DNA from: Bacillota bacterium
GTDB taxonomy: Bacteria; Bacillota; Clostridia; Lachnospirales; Lachnospiraceae
Assembly (NCBI GenBank): GCA_023398615.1
Contig: JAEWSD010000276.1
Span: forward strand, 1-8,718
Reading direction: 5' to 3'
DNA length: 8,718 nt
Every line of letters begins with the position of its first letter. The first letter of the stretch is position 1. Shown here in pieces: positions 1 to 6,185 of this stretch. The position numbers were made by a program, and so were the translations under genes. Under the pieces are notes generated by a model. The model worked only from the letters and a program-made list of their open reading frames with translations. It was not told where the DNA came from and did not search any database.

Positions 1-164
1 TGCTGAAAACCCTTCCGGCAGAAAACGAAGAGATCGTACAGGTACAGGTGAGCAGGGCGGATGCGGCAGGCAGGTACCATCTGATGAAAGCGGAGAATCC
101 GGTTTATATCATTTCGTTTAATTTTAAAAAAGTAACAGGTAATTGCGAAACTACTATTGTGTGA
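1..164 (+). CDS. C-terminal end of an unrecognised protein (partial, 5' end outside the window)
   Basis: An open frame enters from the left edge (first whole codon at position 3) and ends at TGA 162-164, giving the last 53 residues of a protein. I do not recognise the family. The fragment alternates charged and beta-branched residues (for example EEIVQVQVS, then NPVYIISFNF), which suggests beta strands, and it shows no membrane segment. The final six residues, CETTIV, are encoded by the left arm of the inverted repeat that starts near 144, so this end may have been altered by insertion of that element. The other two forward frames are closed within this stretch (TGA at 4-6; TAA at 119-121), which supports this frame. 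It lies on the same strand as the cobalamin genes, 148 bases before cbiA, so it could be in the same operon or the last gene of a separate one. Confidence 0.55.
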   Translation, partial: LKTLPAENEEIVQVQVSRADAAGRYHLMKAENPVYIISFNFKKVTGNCETTIV

Positions 165-275
165 ATGATTGTTCCAATGTGTTTTTTGTCTGTCGTTACT
201 GTTTGTTGAAATTGTAGAGACAGCTAAAAAACACAGGAACATCAGTAGACACAATAAAAGTAGTTTCGCAGTGAC
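139..275. repeat. Long imperfect inverted repeat, MITE-like or RNA hairpin
   Basis: The region folds almost end to end. Segment 144-154 (TGCGAAACTAC) is the exact reverse complement of 260-270. Segment 155-162 pairs with 249-256, with three A bases (257-259) bulged. Segment 166-168 pairs with 242-244, 170-175 with 236-241, 178-187 (TGTGTTTTTT) with 226-235, and 190-194 with 219-223. The apex loop is about 195-218. Weak pairing may extend outward to 139/275. The tract is visibly more AT-rich than the genes around it. Compact size, terminal inverted repeats and internal palindromy resemble a miniature inverted-repeat transposable element, but I see no clear target-site duplication next to the arms. 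A structured leader or intergenic stabiliser is the alternative. It overlaps the stop codon of the upstream gene and ends about 40 bases before cbiA. Confidence 0.72.
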
Positions 276-297
276 GTATTATATTTAAAGAATACCG

Positions 298-305
298 AAA
301 GGAGG
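298..305 (+). promoter_or_regulatory. Strong ribosome binding site of cbiA
   Basis: AAAGGAGG is a full match to the consensus and lies 7 bases before the ATG at 313. It fixes the cbiA start and suggests efficient, independent initiation of the first gene of the cluster. Confidence 0.85.
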
Positions 306-312
306 AGAACGG

Positions 313-1674
313 ATGAAAGCACCAAGAATCATGCTGGCTGCCGCAAGCAGCGGCAGCGGGAAGACACTGCTTACCTGTTCCCTTTTGCAGGTGCTGGCGG
401 ATTGCGGAAAAAAAGCGGCGGCATTTAAATGCGGGCCCGACTATATCGACCCGATGTTTCATCAGAAGGTGATTGGTGTACCGTCAAAAAACCTGGATAC
501 CTTTTTCACGGACGGGAATACAACAAAATATCTGTTTCTGGAGGGAGCAAGAGGAAAGGATATTTCTGTTATCGAGGGTGTCATGGGCATGTATGACGGG
601 CTGGGCGGAATTAAGGAGGAAGGCTCCTCCTACCATCTGGCAAAGGTTACGAAGACACCGGTCATACTTGTAATCGACGCGCATGGTATGGGGAGGTCGG
701 TCATACCTCTGATTGCCGGTTTCCTGCGGTATGATACGGAGCGGCTGGTCCGGGGTATTATCTTAAACAGAACCACAGAAATGTTTTTTGATACCTTAAA
801 GCCTTTGTTGGAGGAAGAGATACCGGTCCCGATACTGGGATATATTCCTGACCAGAAAGATATCCGGCTCGAAAGCAGGCATCTCGGCTTACGGCTGCCG
901 GAGGAGATAAAGGAACTTAAGGAGCAGCTTAAAAAATCGGCAAAGGTGATAAAGACTGCGATTGATATTGACAGGATCCTGGCAATTGCTTCACAGGCGG
1001 ATGCGCTGGAAGCTGAGAAGATAAATATTACCGCCAAAGCGGATGGGATCCGGATCGGGGTAGCCAGAGATGAGGCCTTCTGTTTTTACTATGAGGATAA
1101 TTTAAGGCTGCTTCGGCAATCCGGTGCGGAGCTTGTTTTCTTCTCTCCGCTTTTGGATGCCGGACTCCCCGCTAACCTTCATGGCCTGATTCTTGGTGGC
1201 GGATACCCTGAGCTTTATGCGGAGACCTTATCCGGGAACAGGCACATGAAAGAAAGCATCAGGGGAGCCATCGAAGGCGGTATGCCCTCCGTTGCGGAGT
1301 GCGGCGGCTTTATGTATCTGCATGAGACAATGGAGAATATGGAAGGAAAGGCTTTCAAGATGGCAGGTGTGGTAAAAGGAAGCTGTTACTATACGGGGAA
1401 GCCGGTACGGTTTGGATACATCAGCGTAAAGGAGGAAACAGAAGCTTTCCTAAAAAAAGGTACGGGCATCCGGGGACATGAATTCCATTATTTTGACAGT
1501 ACGAATAACGGAACCTCCTGTATAGCGCAAAAACCCGTATCGGGAAGGACATGGCACTGTATTCATGCCGGAAGTGATCACTGGTGGGGGTTCCCGCATT
1601 TATATTATTACTCCAATACAGAATATGCAGACCGGTTTTTAGAGAGGGCGGAAGAGTATGCACAGAACTCATGA
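313..1674 (+). CDS. cbiA: Cobyrinate a,c-diamide synthase CbiA
   Basis: This 453-residue cytosolic enzyme is the glutamine-dependent amidase that uses ATP to convert the a and c carboxylates of cobyrinic acid to amides. The N-terminal dethiobiotin-synthetase-like ATPase domain has the P-loop ASSGSGKT (residues 11-18), the family motif KCGPDYIDPMFH (39-50) and EGVMGMYDG (88-96). The C-terminal class I glutamine amidotransferase domain carries the nucleophile Cys330 in AECGGFMYL. The likely catalytic His429 sits in the closing motif FPHLYYYSN. Length is normal for the family. The start is set by the AAAGGAGG site at 298-305. The related CfbB enzyme of coenzyme F430 synthesis shares this architecture, but the neighbours (cobalt importer, CbiK, CbiL) point to B12. 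The 3' end overlaps cbiQ by 17 bases. CbiA acts late in corrin synthesis although its gene comes first here. Confidence 0.95.
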   Translation: MKAPRIMLAAASSGSGKTLLTCSLLQVLADCGKKAAAFKCGPDYIDPMFHQKVIGVPSKNLDTFFTDGNTTKYLFLEGARGKDISVIEGVMGMYDGLGGIKEEGSSYHLAKVTKTPVILVIDAHGMGRSVIPLIAGFLRYDTERLVRGIILNRTTEMFFDTLKPLLEEEIPVPILGYIPDQKDIRLESRHLGLRLPEEIKELKEQLKKSAKVIKTAIDIDRILAIASQADALEAEKINITAKADGIRIGVARDEAFCFYYEDNLRLLRQSGAELVFFSPLLDAGLPANLHGLILGGGYPELYAETLSGNRHMKESIRGAIEGGMPSVAECGGFMYLHETMENMEGKAFKMAGVVKGSCYYTGKPVRFGYISVKEETEAFLKKGTGIRGHEFHYFDSTNNGTSCIAQKPVSGRTWHCIHAGSDHWWGFPHLYYYSNTEYADRFLERAEEYAQNS

Positions 1675-2446
1675 ACATAGATCAATTGATTATTATTCTT
1701 ACGGTTCGGGTATAGGCAACTGGAATGCGGTTTATAAGGTCCTGTTTTCTGTGGGGGCATTGGTTACGGTGATCGCGGCGGATTCGATCCGTGTTTCGGC
1801 AGTGACCATACTTTTTATGCTGTATCTCAGCGTAGGTGCCGGCAGGCTTTCCTTGAGGACTTATATCCGCTTGATGGCAATTCCGGCAGCTTTCCTTCTG
1901 ATGGGAGGAGCGGCAATTATGCTGCAGCCAGGGAGTGCGGCGGACGGTCTGGTTCATATCCGTTTCTTCTATATAAAGTTGTATATTACAAATGACAGCC
2001 TGGTACTTGCAGGAAATGTGACATTCAAAGCCCTGGCGGCTGTCAGTGCGCTTTATATGATGACACTTTCCACACCAATGGGTGAGATTTTGTCCGTGCT
2101 CCGCAGAATCCATGTACCGGCTCTCCTTCTGGAACTGATGCATCTGATTTACCGGTATATATTTATCCTGTCGGAGATCAATCAAAAGCAGAAGGATGCC
2201 GCAAAATCAAGACTTGGATATTGCGATATGAGAACTTCGTTCCGTACCTTCGGCAGTGAGGCAGCGAATCTTTTCATCCTGTCCATAAAGAAGTCGGAAA
2301 TGTATTATGACGCAATGGAAGCCAGGGGTTATGAAGGAAACGGACTGTTCTGGGAAGAAAGGAAAGCGCTTACAGGGAAACAGCTGCTATACGGCTTCCT
2401 GTATGTAATATTAATTATACTGGCAGTTGGAGGAGGGGTTGAATGA
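1658..2446 (+). CDS. cbiQ: Cobalt ECF transporter transmembrane component CbiQ
   Basis: CbiQ (262 residues) is the T component of the CbiMNQO cobalt importer. It is a polytopic membrane protein that links the substrate-binding CbiM/CbiN to the ATPase CbiO. The N-terminus IDYYSYGSGIGNWNAVYKVL matches the usual CbiQ opening, followed by hydrophobic segments from about residues 20-125 and a last one near 240-260. The cytoplasmic coupling helices contain the two Ala-Arg type motifs of this family: AAKSRLGY (181-188) and MEARGYEG (220-227, with the conserved Ala222-Arg223-Gly224). The ATG at 1658 is 17 bases inside the end of cbiA and is preceded by the purine-rich AGAGAGGGCGGAAGAG, so translation is probably coupled to cbiA. 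The end overlaps cbiO by four bases (ATGA). Cobalt rather than nickel is inferred from the B12 context. Confidence 0.93.
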   Translation: MHRTHEHRSIDYYSYGSGIGNWNAVYKVLFSVGALVTVIAADSIRVSAVTILFMLYLSVGAGRLSLRTYIRLMAIPAAFLLMGGAAIMLQPGSAADGLVHIRFFYIKLYITNDSLVLAGNVTFKALAAVSALYMMTLSTPMGEILSVLRRIHVPALLLELMHLIYRYIFILSEINQKQKDAAKSRLGYCDMRTSFRTFGSEAANLFILSIKKSEMYYDAMEARGYEGNGLFWEERKALTGKQLLYGFLYVILIILAVGGGVE

Positions 2447-3267
2447 ATGAAGAAATAATCCTCGAGGTAAATAACCTGACCTTTGCCTATGACAGGAACA
2501 GGAAGGCTTTAGAGGATATCAGCGTTACGATTTGCAAACAGGAGAAGATTGCCGTCATAGGCGCCAACGGTGCGGGCAAGACCACCTTTTTCCTGAATTT
2601 AAACGGTGTGAGAGAACCTACTGACGGTGAAATACGGTACCGCGGCGAGATTGTTGACAGGAAAAACAGAAATAAATTAAGAAGAAATGTCGGGATCGTT
2701 TTTCAGGACCCGGATAACCAGATCATTGCGTCCACGGTAAAAGCGGAGGTGGCATTCGGTCCCCTGAATATGAAGCTTCCGAGAGAGGAAGCAGAGAAAA
2801 GGGCTATGGACGCAATCAAGGAAATGCAGCTGGAAAGCCATGCCATGCGGCCTCCCCACTATCTGAGCGGAGGGGAAAAGAAGAGGGTCAGTATTGCGGA
2901 TATTTTGGCGATGGATTCCGAAATCATGATATTTGACGAACCGACCGCATCCCTGGACCCCGCAAATGCCGGGATATTGGAAGAAATACTGGATAAAATG
3001 GAGCGAAGGGGAAAAACGGTGCTTCTTTCCACCCATGATGTGGATTTTGCCTACCGTTTTGCCGGGCGGATTCTGGTTTTTTGTGACGGACGGCTGATCG
3101 GTGACGGGACATCAGAACAAATCTTCCGGAATGAAGCGCTGTTAAAGAAAGCCAATTTGAAAAAGCCGGTATTCATGGAATTGTATGACCTGCTCAGGGA
3201 AAAAGGCAAGATAAGGGAAGCGGCGGAATATCCGAAGAAATTGTCCGATTTTGCTTTCCTGTTATGA
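2443..3267 (+). CDS. cbiO: Cobalt ECF transporter ATP-binding protein CbiO
   Basis: CbiO (274 residues) is the cytoplasmic ATPase that powers the CbiMNQO cobalt importer; with a single copy in the window it presumably works as a homodimer. All ABC motifs are visible: Walker A GANGAGKT (40-47), Q-loop FQDPDNQ (87-93), which is typical of ECF-type ATPases, signature LSGGEKKR (141-148), Walker B ending in Asp165-Glu166 (IMIFDEPT), and the switch His198 in STHD. The family's usual C-terminal extension follows to residue 274. A purine-rich GGAGGAGGGG (2429-2438) precedes the ATG, which overlaps the cbiQ stop as ATGA, so coupling is likely. The gene is followed by a 93-base gap, the largest break inside the importer genes. 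Confidence 0.95.
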   Translation: MNEEIILEVNNLTFAYDRNRKALEDISVTICKQEKIAVIGANGAGKTTFFLNLNGVREPTDGEIRYRGEIVDRKNRNKLRRNVGIVFQDPDNQIIASTVKAEVAFGPLNMKLPREEAEKRAMDAIKEMQLESHAMRPPHYLSGGEKKRVSIADILAMDSEIMIFDEPTASLDPANAGILEEILDKMERRGKTVLLSTHDVDFAYRFAGRILVFCDGRLIGDGTSEQIFRNEALLKKANLKKPVFMELYDLLREKGKIREAAEYPKKLSDFAFLL

Positions 3268-3303
3268 GGATTGGAACAAATAAATTATTAATCCGATAGG
3301 CAT

Positions 3304-3335
3304 TTGTAAAACGGAGTTTTGCAATTATCTATAAT
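3304..3335 (+). promoter_or_regulatory. Small palindrome next to a TATAAT box before cbiM (candidate internal promoter or operator)
   Basis: In the 93-base gap between cbiO and cbiM, TTGTAAAAC (3304-3312) and GTTTTGCAA (3316-3324) form a nine-pair stem (one T-G wobble) around the three-base loop GGA. Five bases later a perfect -10 hexamer, TATAAT, lies at 3330-3335. The best -35 match, TTGTAA at 3304, is 20 bases away, which is too far for a standard promoter, so promoter strength is doubtful. No T-run follows the stem, so it is not a normal terminator. It may be an operator over a weak promoter, an RNA processing or stability element, or chance. Confidence 0.35.
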
Positions 3336-3347
3336 AAATTTAAGAAA

Positions 3348-3357
3348 AGAGGTAAGG
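3348..3357 (+). promoter_or_regulatory. Ribosome binding site that fixes the cbiM start
   Basis: AGAGG at 3348-3352, followed by AAGG at 3354-3357, lies 3-8 bases before the ATG at 3361. It favours this start over an in-frame TTG at 3319, which falls inside the upstream palindrome and would add 14 residues before the signal peptide. Confidence 0.7.
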
Positions 3358-3360
3358 AAA

Positions 3361-4134
3361 ATGTCAATGAAACAAAAAAAGATGGTTGCGGTACTTGCAA
3401 TCATATCGGTAAGCATGAGTATTACCCCCAAAGCCTATGCAATGCATATTATGGAAGGGTATCTTTCACCGGTCTACTGTATCGCATGGGGAGTTTTAAG
3501 TATTCCGTTCCTGGTAACCGGATACCTGTCCATTAAGAGGAGGCTAAAGGAGAACAGAAAGCATATTACTTTGTTAGCAATGGCCGGAGCATATATCTTT
3601 GTAATCTCCTCCTTAAAAATTCCTTCCGTAACAGGAAGCTGCTCCCATATGACAGGAACCGGATTAGGAGCCATTTTATTCGGACCGGCTGCCGTCAGTA
3701 TACTTGGAATCATAGTGCTGCTGTTCCAGGCGATTTTGCTTGCCCACGGCGGACTTACCACTCTGGGAGCCAATACCTTTTCGATGGCGATTGCCGGACC
3801 GCTTCTTAGTTACGGAATCTATAAGCTTTGCATTAAATTAAAAATGAACCGTTTTGTCGGTGTTTTTCTGGCAGCGTTTTTTGGGGATCTCTTCACGTAC
3901 TGTATCACAAGCTTTCAGCTTGCACTTGCCTATCCTTCCGCCGAAGGAGGCGTAGCGGCGTCGGTCGGAAAGTTCCTTGGAGTTTTTGCGCCGACACAGC
4001 TTCCGCTTGCAATACTGGAGGGGATTCTTACCGTCCTGGTTATGATTGCGCTGAGAACCTATGCGGATCAGGAGCTGAAAATACTTGATCCCGCTATGGA
4101 GGGTCATCAAAAAATTGAAAGGCACGGGTGTTAA
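3361..4134 (+). CDS. cbiM: Cobalt ECF transporter substrate-binding membrane protein CbiM
   Basis: CbiM (257 residues from the ATG at 3361) is the S component that binds Co2+ in the membrane. Residues 1-27 look like a cleavable signal peptide: basic MKQKK, a hydrophobic stretch, then AYA. Cleavage after Ala27 would expose Met-His (MHIMEGYLSP), the family's N-terminal start, whose amino group and His coordinate the metal. Conserved internal histidines are visible in GSCSHMTGTGLGAILFGP (His96) and LLAHGGLTTLGANTFSMAIAGP (His129). About six to seven hydrophobic helices follow the signal peptide. The start is chosen from the ribosome binding site and the signal-peptide geometry. cbiN begins one base after the stop. 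NikM is the close nickel-specific relative; the B12 context supports cobalt. In many genomes the order is M-N-Q-O, but here the Q-O pair comes first. Confidence 0.94.
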   Translation: MSMKQKKMVAVLAIISVSMSITPKAYAMHIMEGYLSPVYCIAWGVLSIPFLVTGYLSIKRRLKENRKHITLLAMAGAYIFVISSLKIPSVTGSCSHMTGTGLGAILFGPAAVSILGIIVLLFQAILLAHGGLTTLGANTFSMAIAGPLLSYGIYKLCIKLKMNRFVGVFLAAFFGDLFTYCITSFQLALAYPSAEGGVAASVGKFLGVFAPTQLPLAILEGILTVLVMIALRTYADQELKILDPAMEGHQKIERHGC

Positions 4135-4135
4135 T

Positions 4136-4453
4136 ATGAATAAGACAAAAAGAATGGTTATTTTATTAATTATAGCTGCAATACTTATTGCAATGGTACC
4201 GCTCTTTGCTTTAAAGGGCGCCGAATTCGGCGGTTCCGATGACGCCGGAAGCGTTATGGTCGAAGAAATCTCCGGAAGCTATGAACCGTGGTTTACCCCG
4301 GTTTTAGAAACCTGGGTAGGCGGAGAGCTTCCCGGGGAAGTGGAAAGTCTTTTCTTCTGTCTTCAGACAGGAATCGGGATTGGGATCATAGCTTTTCTCA
4401 TGGGACGTCTGGTAGAGCGGAAAAAGTATACGAATGCTAAGGAGAGCAAATGA
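4136..4453 (+). CDS. cbiN: Cobalt ECF transporter accessory membrane protein CbiN
   Basis: CbiN (105 residues) is the small two-helix partner of CbiM that helps load Co2+ into the binding pocket. There is an N-terminal membrane helix (about 7-26) and a C-terminal one (about 71-90), with an extracytoplasmic loop between them. The loop has the family signatures EFGGSDDAG (30-38) and SYEPWFTPV (48-56), and GEVESLFF leads into helix two. The ATG at 4136 is one base after the cbiM stop. The nearest Shine-Dalgarno-like run, GAAAGG about 13 bases upstream, is poorly spaced, so translation probably depends on ribosomes finishing cbiM. An in-frame ATG at 4085 would add 17 residues encoded inside cbiM and is not credible. 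It ends in an ATGA overlap with cbiK. Presence of CbiN argues for a cobalt rather than nickel system, since NikMN types differ here. Confidence 0.93.
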   Translation: MNKTKRMVILLIIAAILIAMVPLFALKGAEFGGSDDAGSVMVEEISGSYEPWFTPVLETWVGGELPGEVESLFFCLQTGIGIGIIAFLMGRLVERKKYTNAKESK

Positions 4454-5229
4454 GGCAGGGAATTCTGATTGTAAGCTTCGGAACTACATACGGGGAAACC
4501 AGGGAAAGAAACATTGAGAGGATAGCAGAAGCGGTCCGGGAAAGCTTCCCGGACCGGAATGTCTGTCAGGCTTATTCCAGCAGTACGGTAAGAGATATCT
4601 TAAAGACAAGAGACGATATTACGGTTCAAAATACGGAAGAAGCATTACACCGGTTAAAGGACAGCGGAGTTACCCAGGTTACAGTATTACCGACCCACAT
4701 TATTGACGGTATCGAGAATAACAGGATGAAGCGGGCAATAGAAGGCTGCCGCGGACTGTTTGATGAAATCAGAATCGCAGGAGTGCTTCTGGGCGGCAAA
4801 GCCGATTATGAGCTTACTGCCAAAGCCTTATGGGAAGAACTCGAAGAAGCAGCAGGAGATACCCCTGTGATATTGATGGGACACGGTTCCGCCCATGAAG
4901 CGGATAACAGCTATACCTTGCTGGAGAAGGAGCTGCGGGACTGTTCAGGGAAAGAAATTTATATCGCTACGGTGGAGGGCTCTGTGACGATCGATTCCGT
5001 AATCGGACGCCTGAAAGCTTCTGTCCCGAAACGGGGACGTGTGTTGCTGCTGCCTTTTATGCTGGTGGCCGGCGATCACGCAGTCCATGATATGGCAGGG
5101 GAAGGGGCTTCCTTTGCTTCGAAATTAAGGGCGGAGGGCTATGAGCCGGAATGCGTTTTAAAAGGAATCGGAGAGTATGAAGGTATTCGCAATATCTATA
5201 TCAGACATTTAAGAGAGGCATTGGAATAA
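4450..5229 (+). CDS. cbiK: Sirohydrochlorin cobaltochelatase CbiK
   Basis: CbiK (259 residues) is the ATP-independent class II chelatase that inserts Co2+ into sirohydrochlorin (precorrin-2 oxidised form) at the start of the anaerobic B12 pathway. The opening QGILIVSFGTTYGETRERNI is the usual N-terminus. Metal- and catalysis-related residues are at the positions expected from the enteric enzyme: His145 in MGHGSAHEADNSY, Glu176 in ATVEGSVTID and His210 in LVAGDHAVHDMAGE. THIIDGIE (His83) is another conserved patch. There is no signal peptide, so it is cytosolic, unlike the exported forms known in some Desulfovibrio. AAGGAG lies five bases before the ATG, which overlaps the cbiN stop by four bases. 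Its place directly after the cobalt importer links metal entry to metal insertion. A perfect GC-rich hairpin lies inside the coding sequence at 4532-4556. Confidence 0.95.
   Translation: MRQGILIVSFGTTYGETRERNIERIAEAVRESFPDRNVCQAYSSSTVRDILKTRDDITVQNTEEALHRLKDSGVTQVTVLPTHIIDGIENNRMKRAIEGCRGLFDEIRIAGVLLGGKADYELTAKALWEELEEAAGDTPVILMGHGSAHEADNSYTLLEKELRDCSGKEIYIATVEGSVTIDSVIGRLKASVPKRGRVLLLPFMLVAGDHAVHDMAGEGASFASKLRAEGYEPECVLKGIGEYEGIRNIYIRHLREALE
4532..4556 (+). other. Perfect 11-bp hairpin inside the cbiK coding sequence
   Basis: CGGTCCGGGAA (4532-4542) is the exact reverse complement of TTCCCGGACCG (4546-4556), separated by AGC. The stem is GC-rich and lies about 80 bases after the cbiK start codon. 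No run of T follows, so it is not a terminator. It codes for part of AVRESFPDRN; whether it has a role in mRNA folding is unknown. Confidence 0.6.
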
Positions 5230-5234
5230 GATAT

Positions 5235-6185
5235 ATGAAATGGAATATAAAAAAAATATGGTTACTGATATGCATGTGCATATGTCTGCTTAACGGATGT
5301 GAAAAGGCCGAGAAAGTTCCGGCAGCGGAGGAAACGGCAGGCTTAAAGTCCGGAGCGGTTACCTTTACCGATGATCTCGGATATGAAGTAACGGTGGATC
5401 ATCCGCAGAAAACAGCCGTACTATCCGGAAGCTACGCGGATGCCTGGCAGCTGGCAGGCGGAGAGCTGGCGGCTGTTACGGAAGATGCAAAGGGTCTTGT
5501 CGGGCTTCCGGAGGATACGGTCAATCTTGGCAGTCTGAAGCATCCGAATATTGAGACGATGATTGCGGAAGGAATAGACTTTGTGATTCTGTCCGCTGCG
5601 ATCGCAGAGCATGCGAAGCTGCGTGATACCCTGGAACAGGCAGGCATTACGACTGCTTATTTTGAAGTGGAAACCTTTTCTGATTATGCGGCTATGATGA
5701 AGATTCTTACCGAGATTACCGGCAGAACGGATCTATACCGAAGCAATGCGGAGGATCTGTGTGCTGAAATTAATGCGCAGATTGCAAGAGCGGACGGAAG
5801 CGCTCCACTGGTATTGCTGTTAAGGGCATATTCCGGCGGGGTAAAAGCGCAGGGCAGTGACAGCATGACGGGACAGATGCTAAAGGATTTAGGCTGCGTG
5901 AATATTGCCGACAGAGAGGACAGTATACTTGAGGATTTAAGTATGGAAGCAATTATTGCCGCAGATCTGGACTATATCTTTGTGACTACTATGGGAGAAT
6001 CACAGGAGGCTGCTCTTTCGATGGTAGGTGAACTTTTGATGTCCAATCCGGCCTGGAACGGACTTGCCGCAGTGAAGGAAAATCATTATCAGGTCCTGCC
6101 CAAGGAGCTGTTTCATATAAAACCAAACAAACGCTGGGGAGAAAGCTATCGGATATTAGCTGATTATTTATATGGAGAAGAGTAA
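5235..6185 (+). CDS. ABC transporter substrate-binding lipoprotein, FecB/BtuF family
   Basis: This 316-residue protein is the extracellular binding component of an iron-chelate/haem/B12-type ABC importer. Residues 1-22 form a lipoprotein signal: basic MKWNIKK, a hydrophobic run, and the lipobox LNGC with Cys22 as the lipid anchor. The hydrophobic part is unusual in carrying three further cysteines (13, 15, 17). The mature protein begins with the family pattern FTDDLGYEVTVDHPQKTAVL, followed by the first lobe (LAGGELAAVTED, NLGSLKHPNIETMIAEGIDFVIL), a linking helix around DYAAMMKILTEITGRTDLY, and a second lobe ending in KRWGESYRILADYLYG. This matches COG0614-like proteins that bind the ligand between two rigid lobes. 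The gene starts five bases after cbiK with only a weak GGA-type binding site, and overlaps the permease by 14 bases. The substrate is not readable; a corrinoid or cobalt/iron chelate is inferred from position. Confidence 0.88.
   Translation: MKWNIKKIWLLICMCICLLNGCEKAEKVPAAEETAGLKSGAVTFTDDLGYEVTVDHPQKTAVLSGSYADAWQLAGGELAAVTEDAKGLVGLPEDTVNLGSLKHPNIETMIAEGIDFVILSAAIAEHAKLRDTLEQAGITTAYFEVETFSDYAAMMKILTEITGRTDLYRSNAEDLCAEINAQIARADGSAPLVLLLRAYSGGVKAQGSDSMTGQMLKDLGCVNIADREDSILEDLSMEAIIAADLDYIFVTTMGESQEAALSMVGELLMSNPAWNGLAAVKENHYQVLPKELFHIKPNKRWGESYRILADYLYGEE

Noticed and set aside
206..285. Promoter for cbiA using TTGAAA (206-211) or TAGACA (246-251) with TATTAT or TATATT (277-285)
   Set aside because: The hexamers are individually acceptable, but no pair has spacing near 17 bases.
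178..290. Rho-independent terminator between the upstream gene and cbiA
   Set aside because: The T-run (182-187) is in the 5' arm of the stem rather than after it, and the outer stem is followed by GTGACG, not by a T tract. The outer stem could still slow polymerase, but the canonical pattern is absent.
196..462. Reverse-strand open frame of 88 codons across the cbiA start
   Set aside because: It runs through the palindrome loop and the antisense of the well-supported cbiA N-terminus, and its product resembles no family I know.
630..1037. Reverse-strand open frame of 135 codons inside cbiA
   Set aside because: It is antisense to the conserved enzyme and has a low-complexity, Ser/Ile-rich product typical of shadow frames.
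1682..2185. Reverse-strand open frame of 167 codons inside cbiQ
   Set aside because: It is long but fully antisense to cbiQ, has a His/Gln/Arg-rich composition, and lacks any recognisable motif or ribosome binding site support.
4085..4135. Earlier ATG start for cbiN at 4085
   Set aside because: It would encode 17 residues read out of frame within the end of cbiM; the ATG at 4136 gives a normal CbiN N-terminal membrane helix.
5441..5458. Imperfect palindrome around CAGCTG in the binding-protein gene
   Set aside because: It is short, interrupted by mismatches and explained by Ala/Trp/Leu codons; there is no sign of a function.
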